NCBI GenBank assembly: GCA_017476305.1
Contig: JAFVAA010000713.1
Location: 1 to 7,024 of the forward strand
Direction of reading: 5' to 3'
DNA: 7,024 bases
DNA from: Lachnospiraceae bacterium
GTDB taxonomy: Bacteria; Bacillota; Clostridia; Lachnospirales; Lachnospiraceae
The notes under the pieces are model-generated. The model worked only from the letters and a program-made list of their open reading frames with translations. It searched no databases and was not told where the DNA came from. How positions within the stretch are numbered: position 1 is the stretch's first letter; each line of letters opens with the position of its first letter. Of the stretch, positions 1-5,737 are shown in pieces. A program made the position numbers and the translations under genes.

Positions 1-301
1 ATTCGTGGCTCACGGGAATCACCTCTACATCAAAGCTTTCTTTAAATGCGGCCTGTTTGAAGCCCAGGATAATGTCATAGCCAAAATCATCCTTCATGTA
101 GTAGTCCATGTTTTCTATAATGATGCAAAGCTTTCTGGTCTCTTTTTTTTGCGTTTTTTTCTTTGTGTAGCCCATTTCTACTGCTGTTTCCAGGATGGAC
201 TGGCGAAGCGGTTCGCTGATATCCTTTGCGCCGTTCAGTCCTTTCGAAACAGTACCGGGAGAAACGCCCAGCCTTTCTGCAATCTCTTTTATCGTAGTCA
301 T
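1..301 (-). CDS. LacI-family transcriptional regulator, N-terminal part (truncated by window edge)
   Basis: One hundred residues are visible before the gene leaves the window. Residues 4-23 (IKEIAERLGVSPGTVSKGLN) form the LacI-type helix-turn-helix, followed by the helix ending in the typical MGY at 43-45. From about residue 57 (KLCIIIENM) the first strand of the periplasmic-binding-protein-like sensor domain begins, with FGYDIILGFKQAAF (73-86) matching its first helix. The ATG at 299-301 is preceded by GAGGTGA at 305-311, which fixes the start. The linker (46-57, TKKKTQKKETRK) is Lys-rich and lacks the usual 'PN..AR.L' hinge helix. The gene is divergent from malQ, so a role as local maltodextrin-responsive regulator is likely by position; the ligand and sign of control cannot be read from the sequence. 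Family assignment is firm; the role is inferred. Confidence 0.9.
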   Translation of the reverse strand, partial: MTTIKEIAERLGVSPGTVSKGLNGAKDISEPLRQSILETAVEMGYTKKKTQKKETRKLCIIIENMDYYMKDDFGYDIILGFKQAAFKESFDVEVIPVSHE

Positions 302-304
302 AGT

Positions 305-311
305 TCACCTC
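305..311 (-). promoter_or_regulatory. Ribosome binding site of the LacI-family gene
   Basis: On the minus strand the sequence reads GAGGTGA, three bases before the ATG at 299-301. It supports that start over any upstream reading frame. Confidence 0.75.
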
Positions 312-360
312 ATTTCTGCACTGCACCTTCAGTGCTTTAAAATAGCAGCCTTTTATATCC

Positions 361-389
361 ATTATAACGTAAAAGAAAAAAACATACAA
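361..389 (-). promoter_or_regulatory. Probable promoter of the LacI-family gene
   Basis: On the minus strand a perfect TATAAT lies at 366-361. Seventeen bases upstream the hexamer is TTGTAT (389-384), a weak -35 with only the TTG matching consensus. Transcription would start near 354, giving a leader of about 50 nt. The weak -35 fits a regulator expressed at low level; the -10 is the solid part of this call. Confidence 0.5.
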
Positions 390-398
390 GAAATAATA

Positions 399-414
399 CG
401 AAAAAAAACGAAAA
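399..414. repeat. A-rich 16-bp direct repeat, copy 1
   Basis: The sequence CGAAAAAAAACGAAAA is identical to the copy at 485-500, with start points 86 bp apart. The two A-tracts (A8 at 401-408, A7 at 411-417) start 10 bp apart, a phasing known to bend DNA. This copy lies upstream of both divergent promoters, between their -35 regions. It may be a regulator site or a bend element; the sequence alone does not decide. Confidence 0.55.
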
Positions 415-424
415 AAATTTTACA

Positions 425-440
425 GATTTTTGGAAAAATC
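425..440. repeat. Short inverted repeat just upstream of the malQ -35
   Basis: GATTTTT (425-431) and AAAAATC (434-440) are perfect inverted arms around a two-base GG centre, ending two bases before the malQ -35 hexamer. This may be an activator or repressor site, or an incidental product of AT-rich DNA and an UP-like region. Confidence 0.35.
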
Positions 441-442
441 GC

Positions 443-471
443 TTGACATATAAAAGGATGGGTTGTATCAT
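443..471 (+). promoter_or_regulatory. Promoter of malQ and the GH13 gene
   Basis: A perfect TTGACA (443-448) is followed after 17 bp by TATCAT (466-471), five of six matches to the sigma-A -10. The expected start point near 478 gives a leader of about 57 nt that includes the second A-rich repeat. No strong terminator lies between malQ and the next gene, so this promoter probably serves both. Confidence 0.7.
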
Positions 472-484
472 TAATAACAAATAG

Positions 485-500
485 CGAAAAAAAACGAAAA
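485..500. repeat. A-rich 16-bp direct repeat, copy 2 (candidate operator)
   Basis: This is an exact second copy of CGAAAAAAAACGAAAA (first at 399-414). It sits at about +8 to +23 of the predicted malQ transcript, where a bound protein would block initiation or early elongation. The A-tracts again start 10 bp apart (487 and 497). Confidence 0.5.
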
Positions 501-521
501 CTTTATGACGAATAGTGAATT

Positions 522-530
522 GGGGAGGTG
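522..530 (+). promoter_or_regulatory. Ribosome binding site that fixes the malQ start
   Basis: GGGGAGGTG has its GGAGG core at 524-528, six bases before the ATG at 535. The other in-frame ATG at 505 follows an A-rich run with no Shine-Dalgarno sequence, so 535 is preferred. Confidence 0.85.
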
Positions 531-534
531 CAGG

Positions 535-2055
535 ATGAGCAGATGTGTAACGAGAGGGAGTGGGATTTTAATGCCGTTTTTTTCCCTTCCTGGTAAATAT
601 GGGATTGGAACTTTCTCGAAGGAAGCATACCGGTTTGTGGATTTTCTGGTGGATGCAGGTCAGAAGTATTGGCAGATCTTGCCGTTAGGACCGACGGGCT
701 TTGGAGATTCGCCCTATCAGTCGTTTTCTACCTTTGCAGGAAATCCGTATTTTATCAGTTTGGAGACTCTTGTGGAAAGGGGACTTTTGACAAAGAAAGA
801 GTGTGAGCACTGCGATTTTGGAAAAAATGCTTCAAAAATCGATTATGAAAAGCTGTATTTAAATCGCATTTCTCTTTTGGAGAAGGCAGCAGAACGTTTT
901 TTTGCTTCTGAGAGAAAAAGTGTTTCCTATGAGGAGTTTTTAAAGGAAAATGACTTCTGGCTGCGGGATTATGCCCTTTTTATGACATTAAAAGAGACTT
1001 TCCGGGGAAAGCCGCTGGAGGAGTGGGAGGATTCTTACAGGAAACATGAAAAGGCAGTGCTTTCAGAGTTTGAAAAGAAGCATGAAAAAAGAATACGGTT
1101 ATATTATTACATACAGTATGAGTTTTACAGAGAATGGAAAGCATTAAAATCCTATGCAAACAGAAAAGGAGTAGAAATCATAGGGGATATCCCGATTTAT
1201 GTATCAGCGGATGGTGCAGATATCTGGGGATGCCCGGAAGCATTTCAGACGGATGCAGACCGGCGGGTGACAGCAGTGGCCGGGTGTCCGCCGGACAGCT
1301 TTGCAAAGGATGGACAGCTTTGGGGAAATCCTCTTTATAATTGGGAGTATCACAAAAAAACGGGATACGACTGGTGGGTTCGCAGATTTGAGAAATGTCT
1401 GGACCTGTACGATGTAATCAGGATTGACCATTTCCGTGGATTTGACGAATATTACTCCATTCCTGCAGACAGTGACACGGCGGCTGTCGGTGAGTGGAGA
1501 AAGGGACCCGGACTGGAGCTTTTCACTGCATTAGAAGAAAGACTCGGGGAAATGCCGATCATAGCAGAGGATTTAGGATATATGACGGATTCGGTGAGAA
1601 AGCTGGTGCGTGATACGGGATTTCCAAATATGAAGGTGCTGCAGTTCGCTTTTGACAGCCGGACGGCTACAGAGGGGGGAATCAATGAGTACCTGCCGCA
1701 CTTTTATGATAAAAACTCTGTAGTGTATACGGGAACGCATGATAATGAGACGATAATGGGATATTTACAGGGGATGAATCCGGAGGATAAGGGATTTCTA
1801 CGGGCTTATTTTGGTGTATCTGAGCACTGCAGTGACAAAAAGCTCGCACAAATGCTTTTGCGACTGGCTTTAGCATCTGTTTCCGATTACTGTATCATTC
1901 CGATGGTGGATTACCTGTTTTTGGATAACAGTGCCAGGACCAATGAACCTGCTACGACCGGAGATAATTGGAATTTCAGGATGAAGCAGGGGATGTTTGA
2001 CAGGAAGCTCGCAAAAAACATCAGAAAACTGACGAAGCTGTATGGAAGAGGGTAA
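535..2055 (+). CDS. malQ: 4-alpha-glucanotransferase (amylomaltase), GH77
   Basis: This cytoplasmic enzyme of 506 residues, the normal length for bacterial amylomaltase, transfers glucan units between alpha-1,4-linked chains, releasing glucose and building longer dextrins from maltose and maltotriose. The N-terminus has the family opening SGILMPFFSLPGKYGIG, then QILPLGPTGFGDSPYQ (47-62) and STFAGNP (65-71). GDIPIYVS is at 217-224. The three catalytic positions are visible: nucleophile Asp298 in RIDHFRG, acid/base Glu345 in AEDLG, and Asp403 in THDNE. No signal peptide or membrane segment is present, as expected. A longer reading from ATG 505 would add 10 residues but lacks a ribosome binding site. 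It is the first gene after the divergent regulator and is followed 35 bp later by the GH13 gene, with which it probably forms an operon. Identification is secure. Confidence 0.97.
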   Translation: MSRCVTRGSGILMPFFSLPGKYGIGTFSKEAYRFVDFLVDAGQKYWQILPLGPTGFGDSPYQSFSTFAGNPYFISLETLVERGLLTKKECEHCDFGKNASKIDYEKLYLNRISLLEKAAERFFASERKSVSYEEFLKENDFWLRDYALFMTLKETFRGKPLEEWEDSYRKHEKAVLSEFEKKHEKRIRLYYYIQYEFYREWKALKSYANRKGVEIIGDIPIYVSADGADIWGCPEAFQTDADRRVTAVAGCPPDSFAKDGQLWGNPLYNWEYHKKTGYDWWVRRFEKCLDLYDVIRIDHFRGFDEYYSIPADSDTAAVGEWRKGPGLELFTALEERLGEMPIIAEDLGYMTDSVRKLVRDTGFPNMKVLQFAFDSRTATEGGINEYLPHFYDKNSVVYTGTHDNETIMGYLQGMNPEDKGFLRAYFGVSEHCSDKKLAQMLLRLALASVSDYCIIPMVDYLFLDNSARTNEPATTGDNWNFRMKQGMFDRKLAKNIRKLTKLYGRG

Positions 2056-2076
2056 CAGCTGTATAATTTAGGATAT

Positions 2077-2085
2077 AGGGAGGAA
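2077..2085 (+). promoter_or_regulatory. Ribosome binding site of the GH13 gene
   Basis: AGGGAGGAA ends five bases before the ATG at 2091 and lies in the 35-bp gap after malQ. It confirms the start of the GH13_20 enzyme. Confidence 0.8.
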
Positions 2086-2090
2086 ACTAT

Positions 2091-3848
2091 ATGGATTTTG
2101 CCGCAATCTATCATAGAACATCAGAGCAAATGAGTTATCCGCTGAATGAGGAGGATCTGATCATCAATCTTCGTACCGGTAAGGATGTGACAGCAGTGTT
2201 TCTCGTACATGGCGATCCTTTTGCTGCCGGGATCTTAGGGGGAGCGGAGCGATGGGACGGTACCAGGGAGAAAATCTATTTTAAAAAAGAACTGAAGAAT
2301 CATATCTGGTGGACCACGACAGTAAAGCCGGAGTATAAAAGATGTAAATATTATTTCGAACTGCATGCGGGAAAGGAGGTCTGGTATTACTTCGAAGATG
2401 GTTTCCTTACAAAGGAGCAGATGGAGCTTCCGGGAAAGATGCTGCAGTATTTTATCGTACCATGGATGAATCCGGCGGATGTGAACCGGACACCGGACTG
2501 GGTGAATGATACGGTCTGGTATCAGATTTTTCCGGATCGTTTCTGCAGAGGGAAAGACAGTAAAGAGGACCAGGCGGTTCTGCCCTGGAGGACGGGCGCC
2601 GTGAAAAATGAGGAGCGGTTTGGCGGAAATCTTTCCGGGATGACAGAAAAACTCCCGTATTTAAAGGAACTCGGAATTACGGGAATCTATCTGACGCCAA
2701 TCTGTCAGGCAGAGTCAAACCATAAATACGATACGACGGATTATGAGAAAATCGATCCGGGCTTTGGCTCGGAGGAGGATATGAAAAAATTCGTACATAC
2801 GGCACATGAGCATGGAATCCGTGTGATGATGGACGGGGTATTTAATCATAGTGGCAGAAAATTCGCACCGTGGCTGGATGTACTCGAAAAGGGACCGGAA
2901 TCGAAATATTACCATTGGTTTATGATCAATGAATGGCCGGTTCGCATGGACAGGGATACGAGGGATGGAAGATTTTACTCTTTTGCCTTTCATGAAGGGA
3001 TGCCGAAGCTAAATACGAATCATGAGGAAGTGATCGCTTATATTGAGAAAATCTGTACCGGCTGGGTAAAGCGTTTCGACATCGACGGAATCCGCTTTGA
3101 CGTGGGAAATGAGGTGTCCCATCTTTTGTTAAAGCGTCTCCGGAGGACCTTAAAGGGACTGAAACCTGATTTTTACCTTTTAGGCGAAATCTGGCATGAT
3201 GCGAGCCAGTGGCTTTTAGGTGATGAGTATGATGCTGTGATGAACTATCCCCTGACAAGTGGAATCAATGACTTTTTTATCGATAAAAGCCTGACGAAAA
3301 GGGATTTCGCATGGAGGATCAATGCCTGCTATACCATGTACCAGCAGCAGAATAATAATGTGCTTTTTAATCTTTTGGATTCGCATGATACAGACCGTCT
3401 GATTACCCGTGTGGGCGGGAATCAGGATGTCTTTCTGCAGGAGATGGCGGCACTCTTTACAATGCCGGGAAGTGTCTGCATTTTCTATGGTACGGAGGTC
3501 GCTTTGGAAGGAGGGCATGATCCGGACTGCAGGAGGTGCATGCCATGGGATGAGCTTATGACAGAAGAAAATGAAAAAATATCCGGAAAGATAAAAGCAC
3601 TGATCCGCTTACGAAAAGAAGAGGATACCTTCCGGAGCCTGTACTTTCATTTTCCGAATGAGATTTCAGAGAAGCGCTGTGCCGAATACATCAAGCTCGA
3701 TGATTCCGGAAAGAGGATTCAGATTTTGCTCAATGGAGAAACAGAACCGGTACAGGTGGGTGAGGAAGGAGAAGTTCTGTTTTCCAATGGATTTAAGAAC
3801 GGTGTTCTTTTGCCGAACGGGACGCTGATCCGGAGAAAAGCACCATAA
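2091..3848 (+). CDS. GH13_20 alpha-glycosidase (neopullulanase / cyclomaltodextrinase / maltogenic amylase type)
   Basis: The 585-residue protein has the size and layout of this subfamily: an N-terminal CBM34-like beta domain (about 1-125), a TIM-barrel from VWYQIFPDRF (142-151) to about 500, and a C-terminal beta domain. Conserved regions are readable: DGVFNH (248-253), IRFDVGNEV with nucleophile Asp337, GEIWHD with acid/base Glu366, SHDT with Asp433, and MPKLN (304-308), the region V signature of the neopullulanase group. NHKYDTTDY (210-218) also fits. No signal peptide is present, so it should act in the cytoplasm on imported maltodextrins, cyclodextrins or short branched dextrins. Exact specificity within the group cannot be assigned. 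The region after the nucleophile reads VGNEVSHLLLKR where relatives usually have VANEV/I.H.FW, so Gly replaces Ala and the Trp is absent. It follows malQ by 35 bp with its own AGGGAGGAA site and is probably co-transcribed. Confidence 0.93.
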   Translation: MDFAAIYHRTSEQMSYPLNEEDLIINLRTGKDVTAVFLVHGDPFAAGILGGAERWDGTREKIYFKKELKNHIWWTTTVKPEYKRCKYYFELHAGKEVWYYFEDGFLTKEQMELPGKMLQYFIVPWMNPADVNRTPDWVNDTVWYQIFPDRFCRGKDSKEDQAVLPWRTGAVKNEERFGGNLSGMTEKLPYLKELGITGIYLTPICQAESNHKYDTTDYEKIDPGFGSEEDMKKFVHTAHEHGIRVMMDGVFNHSGRKFAPWLDVLEKGPESKYYHWFMINEWPVRMDRDTRDGRFYSFAFHEGMPKLNTNHEEVIAYIEKICTGWVKRFDIDGIRFDVGNEVSHLLLKRLRRTLKGLKPDFYLLGEIWHDASQWLLGDEYDAVMNYPLTSGINDFFIDKSLTKRDFAWRINACYTMYQQQNNNVLFNLLDSHDTDRLITRVGGNQDVFLQEMAALFTMPGSVCIFYGTEVALEGGHDPDCRRCMPWDELMTEENEKISGKIKALIRLRKEEDTFRSLYFHFPNEISEKRCAEYIKLDDSGKRIQILLNGETEPVQVGEEGEVLFSNGFKNGVLLPNGTLIRRKAP

Positions 3849-3871
3849 AAACTTCGGTTTCCGTGCATTTT
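3840..3871 (+). terminator. Weak hairpin over the GH13 stop codon, possible terminator
   Basis: GCAC (3840-3843) can pair with GTGC (3863-3866). Inside, AAAC (3849-3852) pairs with GTTT (3857-3860) around a TTCG tetraloop closed by C-G, a very stable loop type. A short T run (3868-3871) follows. The stems are only four pairs each with an internal loop, so termination would be partial at best. Confidence 0.35.
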
Positions 3872-3973
3872 AATTGTGAACTGTTCCCTATGGATAAAGC
3901 AGAAAATGGAAGTGTTTTTGTGAAAATTGCGAAAAAAGCTGATAAAAAACCGGAATTAATTAGTAAAAATGTA
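3849..3973. other. AT-rich spacer with no gene
   Basis: Beyond the weak hairpin at the left end, I see no coding potential with a ribosome binding site. The right end (GGAATTAATTAGTAAAAATG, about 3952-3971) is AT-rich and sits directly upstream of the -35 at 3974, where it could act as an UP element. Confidence 0.4.
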
Positions 3974-4002
3974 TTGACAAGGGTAATGGTTCGTGATATA
4001 TT
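3974..4002 (+). promoter_or_regulatory. Promoter P1 of the binding-protein gene (extended -10)
   Basis: A perfect TTGACA (3974-3979), a 17-bp spacer and TATATT (3997-4002) preceded by TGA (3994-3996) give a strong sigma-A-type promoter with an extended -10. The start point would be near 4009, leaving a leader of about 149 nt before the ATG at 4158. Confidence 0.8.
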
Positions 4003-4014
4003 ATCACTAAAGGA

Positions 4015-4024
4015 CAACCGGTTG
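4015..4024. promoter_or_regulatory. Candidate LacI-family operator (CAACCGGTTG)
   Basis: This is a perfect 10-bp palindrome with a central CpG, the usual core of LacI-family operators. It lies at about +6 to +15 relative to P1, a classical repressor position. The divergent LacI-family regulator at the left end of the window is the obvious candidate to bind it, but that link is inferred. Confidence 0.55.
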
Positions 4025-4039
4025 CGCAGAAAAGACATT

Positions 4040-4055
4040 TCAAGTGCGCATTTGA
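4040..4055. promoter_or_regulatory. Second CpG-centred palindrome overlapping the P2 -35
   Basis: TCAAGTGCGCATTTGA is a 16-bp palindrome with one mismatched pair and a central CpG at 4047-4048. It overlaps the P2 -35 hexamer (4052-4057), and its centre is 28 bp from that of the first palindrome. The core TGCGCA also occurs at 4023-4028, 22 bp earlier. It may be a second operator. Confidence 0.45.
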
Positions 4056-4080
4056 CCAGTTGCTTATAGTGTGTTATATT
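4052..4080 (+). promoter_or_regulatory. Promoter P2 of the binding-protein gene (extended -10)
   Basis: TTGACC (4052-4057), a 17-bp spacer and TATATT (4075-4080) preceded by TGT form a second promoter 78 bp downstream of P1. It has the same -10 hexamer and the same spacing. The start point near 4087 gives a leader of about 71 nt. Confidence 0.6.
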
Positions 4081-4141
4081 ATATCTTTGGTTGGAAGCTC
4101 TGGCTTTCAGAGTATTTTGACCGATACTATTCATCTATTTT

Positions 4142-4150
4142 AAGGAGGGA
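4142..4150 (+). promoter_or_regulatory. Ribosome binding site that fixes the binding-protein start
   Basis: AAGGAGGGA ends seven bases before ATG 4158. An in-frame GTG at 4071 would add 29 residues, but it overlaps the P2 -10 and would put the signal peptide inside the protein. Confidence 0.85.
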
Positions 4151-4157
4151 CTTTTTT

Positions 4158-5498
4158 ATGAGAAAAGCAACAAAGAAAATCGCTGTCACGATGGCAGCAG
4201 CACTTATGGTTAGTTCTGTATCACTTACAGGCTGTGGAAGCTCTGATTCTTCTGATACGAGCGGAAGCAGTCAGCCGGCTTCTTCCGAAGCAGCATCTTC
4301 CGGAACTTCTGAAGCTTCCAGCGAAGCAGCAGAGACGGATCCGGTACAGAATCTGATTGCTGCTACTACGGATACGGTAAAGCTTACGGTATGGGCTTCT
4401 GAGCTGGACCAGGATTTCACCCAGGGACTTTTGGACAGCTTTAAGTCTAAGTATTCTGATGTGACTTTTGATATCACATTAGGTGCTGAGTCAGAGGCAG
4501 ATGCAAAAGACGATGTGTTGAAGGATGTGGAGGCAGCTCCGGATGTATATGCATTTGCAGATGATCAGATCAACGAACTGGTAAAGGGTGGCGCACTTCA
4601 GGAGGTTGCAAATACCTATACCTATGATGTTAAGGGAGCGAACGTGGAAAGCTCTGTAGAGGCTGCCACACTTGACGGAAAGCTTTATGCATATCCGATG
4701 ACGGCAGATAATGGATACTTCATGTATTATGATAAATCCGTGTTCTCAGAGAGTGATGTAGAGTCACTTGACCAGATGTTAAGCGTAGCAAAGGAAAAGG
4801 GTAAAAAAATCGGTATGCCTGTAGCAAACGGCTGGTATCTGTATTCTTTCTTTAAGGGCGCTGGCTTAGATGTAACATTAAAGGATGACGGAAGCAATGA
4901 TTGTAACTGGAATGCAGAGGGCGGTACGGATGTCGCTCAGGCAATCATTGATTTAGGAAAGTCAGGATGCTTTGTAGATTTAGGGGATGGCGATCTCCAG
5001 ACTGGTGTAAAGGACGGTACATTGGCAGCATGTGTATCCGGTGTATGGGATAGTGAGACGGTCGAGAAGGAATGGAAAGAGAACTATGCAGCTACCAAGC
5101 TTCCTTCTTTCACCTGTGGCGGAGAGCTGAAGCAGATGGGTTCTTTTGCAGGATTTAAGATGATTGGTGTAAATCCTCACTCTAAGTTCGTAGGCTGGTC
5201 TATGATTTTAGCTGAGTACCTGACCAATGCAGAGAATCAGCTGGCAAGATTCCAGGCGAGAGGACTTGGACCTGCAAATGCAGAAGCAGCATCTTCTGAT
5301 GAAGTTCAGAGTTCACCGGCAATCGCAGCACTTGCAAAGCAGGCAGGATTTGCAGTACCTCAGCGTGTAGGTGGAAACTTCTGGGATCCGGCAGCTACAT
5401 TAGGTAAGACACTGATCGGAGGAAATCAGAAGGGAACGGATTTACAGAAGCTTCTTGACAATACGGTCGAGGGAATTACGGATCCTGTAAACAACTAA
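4158..5498 (+). CDS. ABC transporter sugar-binding lipoprotein (maltodextrin-type, extracellular solute-binding family 1)
   Basis: The 446-residue protein starts with a lipoprotein signal: positive MRKATKK, a hydrophobic core, then the lipobox LTGC with Cys26 as the predicted acylation site. A Ser/Glu/Ala-rich linker (about 27-65) follows, as is common in clostridial lipoproteins exposed on the outer face of the membrane. The mature domain opens with KLTVWASE and continues through APDVYAFADDQINELVKGGALQEV, AYPMTADNGYFMYYDKSVF and, near the end, PAIAALAKQAGFAVPQR. These are typical of maltose/maltodextrin-binding proteins. The protein should capture alpha-glucan oligosaccharides and deliver them to the membrane permease encoded next. 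Family is firm; maltodextrin as substrate is inferred from these motifs and from the adjacent malQ and GH13_20 genes. It has its own tandem promoters, and structured RNA downstream probably sets its expression above that of the permease. Confidence 0.92.
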   Translation: MRKATKKIAVTMAAALMVSSVSLTGCGSSDSSDTSGSSQPASSEAASSGTSEASSEAAETDPVQNLIAATTDTVKLTVWASELDQDFTQGLLDSFKSKYSDVTFDITLGAESEADAKDDVLKDVEAAPDVYAFADDQINELVKGGALQEVANTYTYDVKGANVESSVEAATLDGKLYAYPMTADNGYFMYYDKSVFSESDVESLDQMLSVAKEKGKKIGMPVANGWYLYSFFKGAGLDVTLKDDGSNDCNWNAEGGTDVAQAIIDLGKSGCFVDLGDGDLQTGVKDGTLAACVSGVWDSETVEKEWKENYAATKLPSFTCGGELKQMGSFAGFKMIGVNPHSKFVGWSMILAEYLTNAENQLARFQARGLGPANAEAASSDEVQSSPAIAALAKQAGFAVPQRVGGNFWDPAATLGKTLIGGNQKGTDLQKLLDNTVEGITDPVNN

Positions 5499-5521
5499 TT
5501 ACTGATTGAATGAAAAAATAA

Positions 5522-5554
5522 CAGATATCCTTTTTTCGGTCGGAAGATGATCTG
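5522..5554 (+). other. Imperfect hairpin after the binding-protein gene
   Basis: CAGAT (5522-5526) can pair with ATCTG (5550-5554), with ATC/GAT pairs continuing inward past one bulged base. The hairpin is weak and is followed by A-rich rather than T-rich sequence, so it is not a terminator in the forward direction. Confidence 0.3.
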
Positions 5555-5579
5555 GAAAAAGAATATGGAACAATTGAAT

Positions 5580-5613
5580 GGGACAGTGGCAGAGTGTACT
5601 ACTGTCCCGTTTT
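5580..5613 (+). terminator. Intercistronic terminator or attenuator hairpin
   Basis: GGGACAGT (5580-5587) pairs perfectly with ACTGTCCC (5601-5608), extendable by one G-U and one G-C pair, and is followed by GTTTT. The stem is strong but the T tract is short (four T), so partial termination is the likely outcome. This would make the binding protein more abundant than the permease. Confidence 0.65.
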
Positions 5614-5626
5614 GTGAAAATGGACT

Positions 5627-5704
5627 GCTTTTCACGGTCTGTATTTCTATAGGGGTATATTTTTCGATGTACCTTTATAGGAATACAGACGGACTGTGAA
5701 AAGC
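5627..5704 (+). repeat. Long inverted repeat / RNA hairpin between binding protein and permease
   Basis: GCTTTTCAC (5627-5635) pairs with GTGAAAAGC (5696-5704). After a small asymmetric internal loop (one base against five), 5637-5660 pairs with 5667-5690 as a continuous 24-pair helix that uses several G-U wobbles, closed by the loop TTTTCG. Wobble pairs are informative because they keep the helix only in RNA of this sense. No T tract follows, so it is more likely an mRNA stabiliser, exonuclease barrier or processing site than a terminator. Its position matches the hairpin-rich malE-malF gap of E. coli. Confidence 0.7.
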
Positions 5705-5730
5705 GACCTTTAGACTGAATTATTTTAGAT

Positions 5731-5737
5731 GGAGGAG
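5731..5737 (+). promoter_or_regulatory. Ribosome binding site of the permease gene
   Basis: GGAGGAG lies six bases before ATG 5744 and fixes the start of the permease, whose reading frame has no stop within the window. Confidence 0.8.

Noticed and set aside
87..389. 100-codon minus-strand frame overlapping the regulator
   Set aside because: It is out of frame with the clear LacI-family helix-turn-helix, and its start overlaps the regulator's promoter.
5..446. Plus-strand frames opposite the regulator
   Set aside because: They are antisense to a recognised coding region, with no ribosome binding sites and no family resemblance.
477..505. Catabolite-response (cre/CcpA) site near the malQ start
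   Set aside because: The AACGAAAAC core resembles half of a cre, but the required symmetric second half is missing.
505..534. Upstream in-frame ATG for malQ at 505
   Set aside because: It is preceded by an A-rich run without a Shine-Dalgarno sequence, while ATG 535 has GGGGAGGTG at proper spacing and gives the usual MalQ N-terminus.
3863..4069. 68-codon plus-strand reading frame in the spacer before the binding protein
   Set aside because: It has a GTG start without a ribosome binding site, no recognisable family, and runs through the P1 promoter and candidate operator.
4071..4157. Upstream GTG start that would add 29 residues to the binding protein
   Set aside because: It overlaps the P2 -10 element, has no ribosome binding site, and would bury the lipoprotein signal; ATG 4158 has AAGGAGGGA.
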